Assembly: GCF_027579695.1 (NCBI RefSeq)
Contig: NC_083571.1
Span: forward strand, 47,156,890-47,220,889
DNA from: Neoarius graeffei
Taxonomy: Eukaryota; Chordata; Actinopteri; Siluriformes; Ariidae
Direction: 5' to 3'
DNA length: 64,000 bases
The notes under the pieces were generated by a model. The model was not told the origin of the DNA, did not search any database, and saw only the letters and a program-made list of their open reading frames with translations. This document shows positions 33,709 through 44,180 of the stretch, piece by piece. Position 1 is the first letter of the stretch, and each line of letters begins with the position of its first letter. The translations under genes and the position numbers were made by a program.

Positions 33709-33879
33709 CTCGCTCCTTTTTCTTTTATGTTTTTCGTTTGTCGCCTTCCTCGCATTCAAACTGATTCGAGCCGTGCCGTCCAAAATGGCAGCGTCACATG
33801 ACTTGGTCACGTGAGTGAAATACCTCAATAGTACACACATATAGGGAGGTTAATCCCAAATCAGTCAGACTGAATTCAT

Positions 33880-34140
33880 GTTCAAACTGTTAATGTTATA
33901 ATCACGTAACCTGTTGTCGCACAAATGAGGATGGGTTCCCTTTCGAGTCTGGTTCCTCTCAACGTTTCTTCCTCATGTCGTCTGAGGGAGTTTTTCCTTG
34001 CCACGGTCTCCACAGGCATGCTCGTTGGGGATAGATTAGGGATAAAATTAGCTCATGTTTAAAGTCGTTCAAATTCTGTAAAGCTGCTTTGTGACAATGT
34101 TTATTGTTAAAAGCGCTATACAAATAAACTTGACTTGACA
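33880..34140 (+). repeat. retroposon 3' end (tail AAACTTGACTTGA)
   Basis: TTCCTCATGTCGTCTGAGGG, AGTTTTTCCTTGCCACGG and the end GCGCTATACAAATAAACTTG form a dispersed fish repeat. An inverse copy, much longer and interrupted, is at 52523-54955. Confidence 0.7.
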
Positions 34141-34240
34141 GACCGTCGTGACTTGGACGCTAATGCGAATCCAAAACAATAAGCTGGTAGTTAGTCAGTA
34201 AATAAATGCATTCATTTACAGTATTTTATATAGCACTCAG

Positions 34241-34526
34241 ACATGTGTGTGCAGTCACATCAATATGTTTTTCAAAATCAAAATTAGGCGTTTTTCTTGC
34301 TTTGAAATATATTATTTACCAGCTGGGAGGTCCGTATCGTGAAATACCGTGACCGAGGTCTTGAAAAGTACTGACTGAGGCCCTCTGGGCCGAGGTCAGT
34401 ATTCAAAGCCGAGGTCACGGTATTTCACCATACAGACCGACCTTAAGCTGGTAAATAATATATTTCAAAGCAAGAAAAACGCCTAATTTTATTTTGAAAA
34501 ACATATTGATGTAACTGCACACATGG
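34241..34526. repeat. large near-perfect palindrome (arms about 135 bp)
   Basis: From CATGTGTGTGCAGTCACATC the sequence reads inward to GGCCCTCTGGGCC at about 34379-34391 and back out to GTAACTGCACACATG. ATTATTTACCAGCTGGGAGG pairs with ...AGCTGGTAAATAAT. There is almost no loop, so the DNA or RNA can form one long hairpin. A SINE lies directly beside it. Confidence 0.93.
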
Positions 34527-34529
34527 TGT

Positions 34530-34909
34530 GCAGCACGGTGGTGTAGTGGTTAGCACGGTCGCCTCACAGCAAGAAGGTTCCGGGTTCGAGCCCAGCGGCC
34601 GGCGAGGGCCTTTCTGTGTGGAGTTTGCATGTTCTCCCCGTGTCTGCGTGGGTTTCCTCCGGGTGCTCCGGTTTCCCCCACAATCCAAAGACATGCAGTT
34701 AGGTTGACGTGGGGCGGCCTTGGGCTGAGGTGCCCTTGAGCAAGGTACCTGACCCCTGACTGCTCCCCGGGCGCTCTGGTGTGGCTGCCCACTGCTCTGA
34801 GTGTGTGCGTGTGTTCACTGCTTCAGATGGGTTAAATGCAGAGGATGAATTTCACTGTGCTTGAAGTGTGCATGTGACAAATAAAGGTTTCTTCTTCTTT
34901 CTTTCTTTC
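34530..34909 (+). mobile_element. tRNA-derived SINE, type B tail
   Basis: The head GCAGCACGGTGGTGTAGTGG and the tail TTCAGATGGGTTAAATGCAG are followed by a (TTCTT)n/(TTTC)n end. Confidence 0.9.
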
Positions 34910-34989
34910 AATAATATAGTTTGTTTTTTTTTAACCAAATTCTAACAGAAAACAAGAGCGCCCGAAAGGGAAAACCGAACCAAGCCGCC

Positions 34990-35760
34990 ATTTTGAATCC
35001 TCATTCATGGCTGTAATGCAAATGGCTTCCTCCTCGGTATACAAGTGCACTTCCATGGCAGGGAAAAAAAAAACAACAACAACTACATTTTGGCGCCTGT
35101 GTAGTCCCCTATTTATACAAATAGTCATTCAGGATTCAGCCATGAATTTGCTCAGTGTTTTTGCTTGACCAAAGTTATACAGTATTATGACCTTTATATT
35201 GCATAAATAAAGCCATTTGGTGAAACTTTAAACCAGTACAATCTCTTCTTCAAAGTTTTTTACCTAACGTAATATGTATTAGGATAACATGGTCCAAAAT
35301 GGGTCTCATTAACTAATGAGATCAAACTGTTAGCAAGTTAGAGGTTTTTAGCTTTCTCCTGAAGTGTTTTATTTCTTCTTCCTCAGGGTAGTAAAACTCA
35401 CTTTCGCTGTGAACACTGTCGTTATCGCTATCCATGCTGTAATATTAATGCTATTTTGACTCCTCATTCACGGCTGTAATGCAAATGGCTTCCTCCTTGG
35501 TATACAAGTGCACTTCCATGGCAGGAAAAAAAAAATACATTTTGCCGCCTATGTAGTCTCCTATTTATACAAATAGGAGTCATTCGGGATTCAGCCATGT
35601 TTTTGCTCGGCGTTAGCAAGTTAGAGGTTTTTAGCTTTCTCCTGAAATGTCTTCTTTTATTTCTTCTTCCTCAGGGTAGTAAAACTCACTTTCGCTGTGA
35701 AGACTGTCGTTATCGCTATCCATGCTGTAAAATTAATGCTATTCTCCTGAGAAATGCTGG
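34990..35760 (+). repeat. tandem segmental duplication (about 0.28-kb units)
   Basis: The block CTGTAATGCAAATGGCTTCC to TTCAGCCATG occurs at about 34990-35145 and 35455-35605. The block GTTAGCAAGTTAGAGGTTTT to TCCATGCTGTAA occurs at about 35330-35450 and 35612-35730. The order shows a tandem duplication with later small changes, including an inserted AGG (AATAGGAGTCAT). Confidence 0.85.
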
Positions 35761-35943
35761 CAAAAATGTAAGATTTTTGATACTTATAAATCTTATAAAA
35801 AAAGATAAATGTTGACAAAAAAATTCTACTATGTTATGAACGAGCGAGTCGCCAGAGGTCCGTAACTGGGGTCCGCACCATAGGATACGGTCCCGCTCAC
35901 CAGCCAATCAGAGCGCAGGATTTGGACCGAGAAAAAAAAATAT

Positions 35944-36304
35944 TATTCATCCATTATCTGTAACCACTTATCCTGTTCTACAGGGTCGCAGGCAAGCTGG
36001 AGCCTATCCCAGCTGACTATGGGCGAGAGGCGGGGTACACCCTGGACAAGTCACCAGGTCATCACAGGGCTGAGACAGAGACAAACAACCATTCACACTC
36101 ACATTCACACCTACGGTCAATTTGGAGCCACCAATTAGCCTAACCTGCATGTCTTTGGACTGTGGGGGAAACCGGAGCACCCACACAGACATGGGGAGAA
36201 CATGCAAACTCTGCACAGAAAGGCCCTCGCCGGCCGCTGGGCTCGAACCCAGCACCTTCTTGCTGTGAGGCAACAGTGCTAACCACTACACCACCGTGCC
36301 GCTC
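35944..36304 (-). mobile_element. tRNA-derived SINE, type A, minus strand, internal gap
   Basis: Tail at the left (CCACTTATCCTGTTCTACAG), head at the right (CACTACACCACCGTGCCG). A short core segment is missing near 36180 relative to other copies. An (ATT)n run follows. Confidence 0.9.
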
Positions 36305-36344
36305 CTATTATTATTATTATTATTACTGCTACAACAACATTCTT

Positions 36345-36469
36345 AAACCTGTATGGTAGTCAAAAGAAATATCATAATATTTACTGATACACAGTACTGT
36401 GTCAAGAAATACTGCAGAACCAAGATGCTTTCAAAAGTCTACCATTGTTACTTAAAGGGCACACAGAGG
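36345..36469 (+). repeat. unclassified repeat, copy 1
   Basis: AACCTGTATGGTAGTCAAAA through ATTGTTACTTAAAGGGCACA. A second copy (37795-37835 plus 39541-39630) is split by a LINE. Confidence 0.75.
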
Positions 36470-37763
36470 GGCAGCTACAATTATCGACACCTTAACGATC
36501 TTTCGGCCACTGCAAAAGTAGAAAAGACTTTCAGTACTTAAATTGTACATGAATAATTACTCAAACTTCCACGGGGGGTTGATTCCTTAGCGTATCAGAT
36601 CACATGACGCTGTTCTACAATTATTGACACCTTTGTCCACAGTTATTGACATCCAGATTATTTAAAAATAAAAAAGTATGTGGTATCAAGTTAACAAAAC
36701 AGTTTTCGTTTAAAATTTGTTTTACATAGACATTTAGTACTAAATATCTTTTATATAAATATATCGATGTTGGTGTTTACGTAAATGAGGAAGTAATTCT
36801 GTTTGTGAACAAATGAACTGATGTTTAATGTGTCAAATCCTTTTGTTCCACTTTCTACCCACTTTCTAAATATTTTCATAGATCACATTTTGTTCATCAT
36901 TTGTTGTTTGTGTTAATTTCTAGTTTTGTAGTTTACCAATAAACATCAGGCAATTGACATTGTAACCGCATGGAAATCCAGGTCAAAGGTCGCATGTCAT
37001 TCCTCGAACCAAAATATAAAATGTCTACCGATATTGTAATACATGGTGGATATTTACAACAAACTAAAAAACAAAACAAAACTGAATGCAATAGAAAAAT
37101 CTGAATATTTAAAGCATGTAATTTTTTTTATATGCTAGGAATTTAATTCTGATCTAATTCTATTTATTGCAATAGGATTCCAAATACTCTAAACATTCCA
37201 TTCTGTTATGGATCAGAAAAAAAAATTATAAATCACAGCACTTTTATTTTTTGAAAGTACTTCACCTACTTCAATGTTGCACAAAGATAGTTACATAACA
37301 GTTGTAAATGTCACTTAATTCCACAGGGTGTCTATAATGGTGGACACCGGTGAAAGTGATCACTATTATCGACACCTCACGTGATTCTCAAATGCGCATT
37401 TAGATACAAAATGGGGACTGTCAAATGAAAGAGTAAGAAACAAAGTAGGTTTCGACAAGGAGATCATGAAATATTAGTGAATTTGATCAGTAAAAACATG
37501 TCCATGATCTTTCCACCATGGTTACCTGCGATGATAGCGTCCGGATTTTCCTCAAATTGCTGATTGTGCTGAAAAAAATTCCATCTCAGGTAATGAGCTG
37601 TGTCATCAGACGACAAAATCAAAGGGCGAGGGGGCAGGGTCTTCTGGTTGATTAATTAACCAATAATAACTGTTGTACCTGAAACTCACCTTTGTAAAAT
37701 TATTTTTATTGGTAAATCTGAAAAGGTGCTGGTAATTATGGACTGTCAATAATTGTACCTGCC
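36470..37763 (+). mobile_element. unclassified DNA element, GGCAGSTACAATTAT termini
   Basis: GGCAGCTACAATTATCGACA at the left is inverted at the right (TGTCAATAATTGTACCTGCC). The motif ATTATCGACACC or ATTATTGACACC recurs at 36479, about 36620 and about 37368. No coding remnant; no clear target duplication. Confidence 0.55.
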
Positions 37764-37840
37764 ACTCTATTATTACATTTTAACAGGCCATTATTAAACC
37801 TGTATGGTAGTCAAGAGAAATTATATCCTAATCGTATGTC

Positions 37841-38869
37841 AGAATGCTGTTCATAGACTTTAGCTCAGCATTCAACACAATCATTCCTCAGCAGCTCATT
37901 CACAAACTGGACCAGCTAGGACTCAACACCTCCCTGTGCAACTGGCTGCTGGATTTCCTGACGTGGAGACCACAGACTGTACAGGTCGGCAGCAACTCCT
38001 CCAGCACCATCACACTAAACACGGGGGCCCCCAAGGATGTGTGCTAAGCCCCCTCCTCTTCACTTTGCTGACCCATGACTGCACACCAACATCCAGCTCA
38101 AATATCTTCATTAAGTTTGCGGATGACACGACTGTGGTGGGTCTCATCAACAACGGCAATGAGACAATCTACAGGAGTGAGGTGAGCCGCTTGGCCATGT
38201 GGTGCAAGGACAACAATCTCCGTCTGAACATGGAGAAGACGAAGGAGATTGTTGTGGACTTCAGGAGAGAGTACACCCAGCATGCTCCACTATCTATCTA
38301 TCGACGGTGCTGCAGTGGAGAGGGTGAGCAGCACCAAGTTTCTGGGTGTGCACATCTCTGAAGACCTGTCCTGGAGCAACAACACTGCATCACTGGCCAA
38401 AAAAGCCCAACAGCGTCTGTACTTCCTCCGCAAACTGAGGAGAGCAAGAGTCCCAGCCCCCATCATGCACACATTCTACAGAGGCACCATCAAGAAGATC
38501 CTGACCAGCTGCATCACCATGTGGTACGGCGCCTGCACCATGTCCTGCTGCAAGACTCTGCAGCGCATCTTGAGAGCAGCTGAGAAGATCATTGGTGTCT
38601 CTCTCCCTTCTCTAATGGATATCTATAACTCCCGCCTCACCCGCAAAGCCATCAGGATTGCAGGTGACCCCACCCACCCATCTCACAGCCTCTTCAGCCT
38701 GCTGCCGTCGGGGAGGAGACTGCGGAGTCTCCGGGCCAAAACCAGCAGGCTCAAGAACAGTTTCTTTCACCAGGCGGTCAGGAGGCTCAACTTCCTCCCT
38801 GTTCTGCCCCTCCTCCCCCCTCTGCCCCCTGCCACAGATTCTGCTCGCACACCCCCCTTCAGCATCTGA
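37841..38869 (+). pseudogene. LINE ORF2 C-terminal half, two frameshifts
   Basis: Frame 1 has RT motif [21 protein letters not shown] base lost in the C-run at about 38030 (GAPQGC now GAPKDVC-stop) shifts frame. Frame 2 carries [11 protein letters not shown] and the catalytic FADDTTVVG. A second shift in the CTATCTATCTATC tract (about 38291) leads to frame 3, with STKFLGVHISEDLSW and GRRLRSLRAKTSRLKNSFFH. It stops at 38869 after PPFSI. Confidence 0.85.
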
Positions 38870-39099
38870 CATGTCATCCTCACAGTTCCCCCCCCCCCAA
38901 CACACACACACACACACATATACATACATCTCATCGTTCATTAACACACTGAACTCAGGGTCCGCGCATCTCACTTTACCTCGCTCATTTGCACTACCTC
39001 ATCTTAACAGCTGCTAGTTTGTTTATTCTGCTTATTTCATGTTTCATGTTTCCCTGCTATACCTCAAGTGCCCTTGACTGTTTGGTTATTTGTACCAAT

Positions 39100-39415
39100 T
39101 TGTGTGTGTGTGTGTATGAGTGTTTAGTCTAGTTAATATCTAGAGTGTTTATACTGTTTATATTGTCTGTTTGAGTGTTTAGTCTGTCTTGTTGTTATCT
39201 AGTGTTTATACTGTTTATTTATACTGTTTATATTGTTTGAGTGTTTAGTCTAGTTCATATCTAGAGTGTTTTATACTGTTTATATTGTCTGAGTGTTTAG
39301 TCTGTCTTGTTCTTATCTAGTGTTTATACTGTTTATTTATTCTGTTTATATTGTTTGAGTGTTTAGTCTGTCTAGTTCCTATCTAGAGTGTTTATACTGT
39401 TTATATTGCTTGTTT
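39100..39415 (+). repeat. minisatellite in the LINE 3' UTR
   Basis: About five units of 50-75 bp built from GAGTGTTTAGTCTGTCTTG, ATCTAGTGTTTATACTG and TTTATATTGTTTGAG. Confidence 0.85.
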
Positions 39416-39744
39416 TTTCAATTATTCTATTTTTATTTATTGCATTGGCAGTTTGCACTGTCGGTCAGAGAGGACTGATATTTCATCTGTGCTGTATGTC
39501 GAGCATGTATAGCATATTTGACAATAAAGTTGACTTGACTTAATACACAGTACTGTGCAAAGAAATACTGCAGAGCCAAGACACCTTCCAAAGTCTACCA
39601 TTGTTACTTAAAGGGCACATATTTTTTAAAAAAAGGCACTTTTTCAGTGCTTGTGCACATACATTTGGGTATCTAGAGCCTACCAACCTACAAACTCTGA
39701 AATAAGACACCCAGTCAGTGTGTTTTGTGCTGCCTATTTCAGAA

Positions 39745-40250
39745 AACGTGCTTCCCTGTTCCATCTGGAGGATGCTGGAAGCAGTGTGAGGGTCATGTTT
39801 TTCAACTTCTCCAGTGCTTTCAACACGATTCAGCTATCTCTGCTCAGGGGGAAGCTAGAAGGAGCTGGAGTTGACTGTCACCTGGCTGCATGGACCATCG
39901 ACTACTTCACTAACAGACCACAGTATGTCAGACTGTGTGTCTGACATAGTATTCTGCAGCACAGGAGTCCCCCAGGGTACAGTACTCTCCCCTTTCCTCT
40001 TTACCCTGTACACCTCGGACTTCAGATACAACACGCATACCTGCCATCTCCAGAAGTTCTCTGATGATACAGCCATTGTTGAATATGTGTCAGAGGGGAA
40101 CGAACAGGAATGCAGGTGTGTCAGCTGGTGTGAAAATAACAACCTCCACATAAATGCCAGGAAGACAAGGCAGTTAGTGATCAATTTCCACAGGAGAGCA
40201 CCACAGAGTCCACCAGTGAACATCCTGGGTATGGACATTGAGATTGTGAC
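39745..40250 (+). pseudogene. second LINE reverse transcriptase fragment
   Basis: [40 protein letters not shown] and LQKFSDDTAIVEYVS are RT motifs A, B' and the catalytic YADD-type box (FSDD). A frame change lies at about 39940 (PQYVRL then DCVSDIVF). It is a different subfamily from the copy at 37836. A reversed SINE head (40255-40285) abuts its end. Confidence 0.8.
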
Positions 40251-40386
40251 ACCACTGTGCCACTACACCACCGTGCCACCCCCTTCTTCATGTCTTGCTA
40301 ACATAATTCTTGTGTACAATTATGTTCATAGCATAATAATAATTTAATTAATTATATCGTTCCATTTACATACAATGATCAAATGA

Positions 40387-40712
40387 TGGGTGGCACGGTG
40401 GTGTAGTGGTTAGCACGGTCGCCTCACAACAAGAAGGTTCCGGGTTTGAACCCAGCGGGCGGCGAGGGCCTTTCTGTGTGGAGTTTCCATGTTCTCCCCG
40501 TGTCTGCTTGGGTTTCCTCCGGGTGCTCCAGTTTCCCCCACGGTCAGGCTAATATGGGACAGCCTTGGGCTGAGGTGCCCTTGAGCGAGGCACCGAACTC
40601 CCAACTGCTCCCCGTGGCTGCCCACTGCTCTGCGTATGTGTGTGTGTTCACTGCTTCAGATGGGTTAAATGCAGAGAGGAAATTTCACAAGTGTGTGATG
40701 AATAAAGTTGTA
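40387..40712 (+). mobile_element. tRNA-derived SINE, type B tail
   Basis: GGTGGCACGGTGGTGTAGTG to GAAATTTCACAAGTGTGTG; a short segment is missing after CCCCACGGTC. Confidence 0.88.
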
Positions 40713-40720
40713 GGTTCTGG

Positions 40721-41726
40721 GTGGCTGACCCAGTGGTTAGCACGGTCGCCTCACAGCAAGAAGGTCTGGGTTGGGGGCGTTGTGGTTCAGGTGGATACCA
40801 TAAATCCGGGTGTTCCAGTTTCCCCCCACAGTCCAAAGACATGCAGGTTAGGTTAACTGGTGACTCTAAATTGACCGTGGGTGTGAATGTGAGTGTGAAT
40901 GGTTGTCTGTGTCTATTGCTGCTTTTCCACTACCAACGCGGCTGAGTCGGGCTGAGCCATGCCGTGCTGAGTTGGGCTGAGTCGAGCTGAGTGGGGCTGT
41001 TGGCGTTGCATTTCGACTACAACCGCGCTGAACCGTGCTGGCTGGAAGTGGGTGGACACATTGGGTGGAGTTAGCGAAAGTGGGTGGACGTCAGGTGATG
41101 TCGTTAGGCGGCGCAAACAGTGACATCAGTGAGCTTTTAAGCGGTAGTCTCACAACCCGGATAGTAAACAATAAACATGGAGGACATGGAGCCGTTAGTG
41201 TTGCTGGTCTTGGTGCTGTGGCTTGTTGTCACCGACAACGCCAACAGATACTGGCAAGAGCGTATAGATGAGGCGAGGCGCATAAGGCTTCATAATTCTC
41301 GTAATTCTTCTTCTTCCGGGTTTACGGTGTTTACAGATCCCAGCGTGCTCACGGGGCGTGTGTGGGCATGTGAGGACACTCCTCCTCACCAATCAGTGCA
41401 CAGGGGAGTGTCTCCTCACGCCCCAGCCTCACTCAGCTCGGTTTGGCTCGCTTCAGCCCCACTCCAAAACCGTGCGAGTTTTGGGGGCTGAGCAGGGCTG
41501 AAGCGAGCTGAGTCGTGCTGTTCTTAGATAGTCGAAACGCGAGCTGTGTCGGGCTGAAGCGAGCTGAAAAAGGGTAGTGGAAAAGGGCCATATGTGTCAG
41601 CCCTGTGATGACCTGGCGACTTGTCCAGGGTGTACCCCGCCTTTCGCCCGTAGTCAGCTGGGATAGGTTCCAGCTTGCCTGCGACCCTGTAGGACAGGAT
41701 AAAGCGGCTAGAGATGATGAGATGAG
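40721..41726 (+). mobile_element. degenerate type A SINE, split by a Harbinger-like MITE
   Basis: The head is altered (GGTGGCTGACCCAGTGGTTA), then the usual type A core and tail. MITE 40917-41590 sits at a TAT in GTCTATGTGTCAG. Confidence 0.87.
40917..41590 (-). mobile_element. Harbinger-like MITE, TGGCCCTTTTCCACTAC family, TAT duplication
   Basis: In reverse relative to 14836 and 52896. Flanked by TAT (40914-40916 and 41591-41593). Its leader ORF starts at 41177 ([20 protein letters not shown], then [15 protein letters not shown]) and is preserved nearly residue for residue in all three copies. Confidence 0.9.
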
Positions 41727-41999
41727 ATGGGGGTAAAGTTGAGAAAATAAGTTGAGGGGGAAAAAAGTCAGGAGATACTTTTCCGGATACGACCCCAGCT
41801 AGCATGTATATAGTGGACCACTGGTGGCTTTTGGACGGCAAGCCGTCGGTGGTATGCCAGCCGTGGTCCGAAGTCGGGCCGCTGCCTAGCACAAATCACA
41901 GCTCGGGGCGTGAGTGGCTTTTGGTTGGCGCCCCGCGATGGTGCGCGAGGATTCGAATCCACTGCGCAAGACAGTGGCGGCTCGCCATCCTTGGACCGC

Positions 42000-42061
42000 T
42001 GAAGGACCGCTACCCATAGACGACAACGGACGGAAGAACCAGCCACAACTTAATAGGACTA
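42000..42061 (+). promoter_or_regulatory. likely noncoding first exon and donor of the element's transcript
   Basis: AATAGGACTAG|GTAAGTACA at 42050-42070 is a strong donor just inside the GC-rich left end. The next good acceptor before the transposase ATG is TTTTCCCTTTACAG (ends 44111). The exon start is a guess. Confidence 0.45.
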
Positions 42062-42439
42062 GGTAAGTACACCATCTTCTTATCTCTTCTAAAATTATCA
42101 TATACAAAAACTATAGTAAACGTAATGCTAGCCTACACTTCAAAACTTCGTGAACTGTTGTGGTATGACGTTTCTGACAGCAAGACAGAGACAAACTCAT
42201 TCATTAGGACTCGTTCAGAAAACGGACATGATGGCTTACCAATTTGACATAATTAGCCAACGAAGGATAAATAAAGTAGCCTACATATCACCCTCGTATA
42301 TGCACCTGGGGTGAAGTGTTTTTATTCACATATGAGAAAGGGGGGAAATTACTTTGGCTATCCGAAAGTGTACTCGCCTGTATTAAGACACCCTCTGCCC
42401 CTTGGCTGTGCCTAGAAATTCTATCCATGAAACTTTACT

Positions 42440-43200
42440 TAATTACACTAAACTTCACCTCAATAATGGTAACCTCTACCTCAGTAACTCTCCTTTACCT
42501 CAGTAAAGGCTAAACTTTACCTCATTATTGCTAACCTTTATGAAATAACACTTTTTTTGCCTCAGTAACACTAACATTTACCTCAGTAATGCTGTGTTAT
42601 CTTAATGCTAACTTTTATTTAATAACACTAATTTTTACCTCAGTAACACTAACCTTTACTCAATAACACCATTTACCTCAGTAATGCTAAGTGTTATCTT
42701 AATGCTAACCTTTATTTAATAACACTAATTTTTACCTCAGTAACACTAACCTTTACTCAATAACACCAACATTTACCTCAGTAATGCTTAATAATGCTAA
42801 CCTTTATTTAATAACACTAACTTTTACCTCAGTAACACTAACCTTTACTCAATAACACCAACATTTACCTCAGTAATGCTTAATAATGCTAACCTTTATT
42901 TAATAACACTAACTTTTACCTCAGTAACACTAACCTTTACTCAATAACACCAACATTTACCTCAGTAATGCTAAGTGTTATCTTAATAATGCTAACCTTT
43001 ATTTAATAACACTAACTTTTACCTCAGTAACACTAACCTTTACTCAATAACACCAACATTTACCTCAGTAATGCTAAGTGTTATCTTAATAATGCTAACC
43101 TTTATTTAATAACACTAATTTTTACCTCAGTAACACTAACCTTTACTCAATAACACCAACATTTACCTCAGTAACGCTAATCTCTAATTTATTAACACTA
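42440..43200 (+). repeat. AT-rich minisatellite in the transposon's 5' intron
   Basis: About six higher-order units of 92-103 bp (starts of AACCTTTACT at 42651, 42748, 42840, 42932, 43035 and 43138). Each is built from TAACACTAACNTTTACCTCAG-like submotifs of about 20-25 bp. Confidence 0.92.
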
Positions 43201-43992
43201 AACTTACTAATTCTTCATTACCCTAACTGACAATCAGTTTTGCATGTAGATTGATGTAGCCTTTGCTAGGCAAACCTGTCCGACTTTTTAAAAATGAAGG
43301 CAACTTTATTGGTTAATAGATGACAGATGGGGTTTAACATTTGTCCTGTGACAAAAAAAAAAGTTTCAGGTCAGCACAGCAACTTTCCTCGCCTTGGCTG
43401 TCCATGGTTGTTAGCCTAGCTATCATAGCTATCGCCCCGATATTGTTTTGTTTCTGGAGTTCATGTCTGCATCCGCTGGTGTTTTGAGGCAGCTACTGCA
43501 ACTGATGTGTAGACAACATCGGGGTTCCCGCGGGGTCTTAAAAACCCTTAAAACATTGAATTGAAGCGTTTGGAAATGATACAAATGCCAGCCAGTGTCA
43601 GTGTATTGCCAGCAGTGATTTGTTCTACAGGCTACTAGACGTGAACGAGTATAAAATTATAAAGAAGGAAGAACAGGACTAGGCATGTAAACCTGTTCAC
43701 TTTACCACAGAAATTTTAAGGAATAATAGGGCTGTGACTTTACTCACTCCTTACACCAACTCTTCTTCAATGTCGTGCACCGAAATATCACAGTATCACA
43801 GTATCAATATTTCAGGTAGGCCTTCTTCTACCGGCAGTTATGCAGTAAGCTGTAACCAAAACACGACATATGTATTTGACAGAATTTAAAATATACGCCA
43901 CTCAACATGATCCCAAATGCTGATTCACATATTTAATGTTTATGAACGTAGTAAAAAGAAACGTATAAAAAACATTTTGTGAACCTAGGTGA

Positions 43993-44008
43993 TGAGAGAG
44001 AGAGAGAG

Positions 44009-44051
<43 letters not shown>
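43993..44051 (+). repeat. (GA)n microsatellite
   Basis: A GA run with a GTGTGTGTGA interruption, just upstream of the putative acceptor. Confidence 0.95.
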
Positions 44052-44054
<3 letters not shown>

Positions 44055-44180
44055 TTGATGCAGCTTTGTAATAAGACAGATGGTGATATGTTGTCTCTTT
44101 TCCCTTTACAGGTCACCAAGAGTACAAGTCTGTAAGGTAATTTGGGGTAATTTAAGGTAATAGGCAACACTTGTGGCGCA

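Larger units (their letters stand above)
32667..33832 (-). mobile_element. ISL2EU-like DNA transposon derivative
   Basis: TTGAGGTATTTCAC near 32668 is inverted near 33830 (GTGAAATACCTCAA). Further in, GTCACGTGAC and ACCATTTTGGACGGC match between the arms, so the inverted termini exceed 50 bp. Both ends abut TA, fitting a 2-bp duplication. On the minus strand it carries a first exon typical of YqaJ/SWIM-associated fish transposon proteins. It lies about 300 bp upstream of cox15 exon 1. Confidence 0.6.
37836..39541 (+). mobile_element. 5'-truncated L2-like LINE inserted into a repeat
   Basis: It contains RT motifs, a C-terminal LINE region, a 3' UTR and the end GACAATAAAGTTGACTTGAC. The flanking repeat is continuous with copy 36345 once the LINE is removed, so the borders are well placed. 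Confidence 0.85.

Noticed and set aside
38612-38974. Overlapping 120-codon minus-strand frame
   Set aside because: Shadow of the LINE ORF2 on the other strand.
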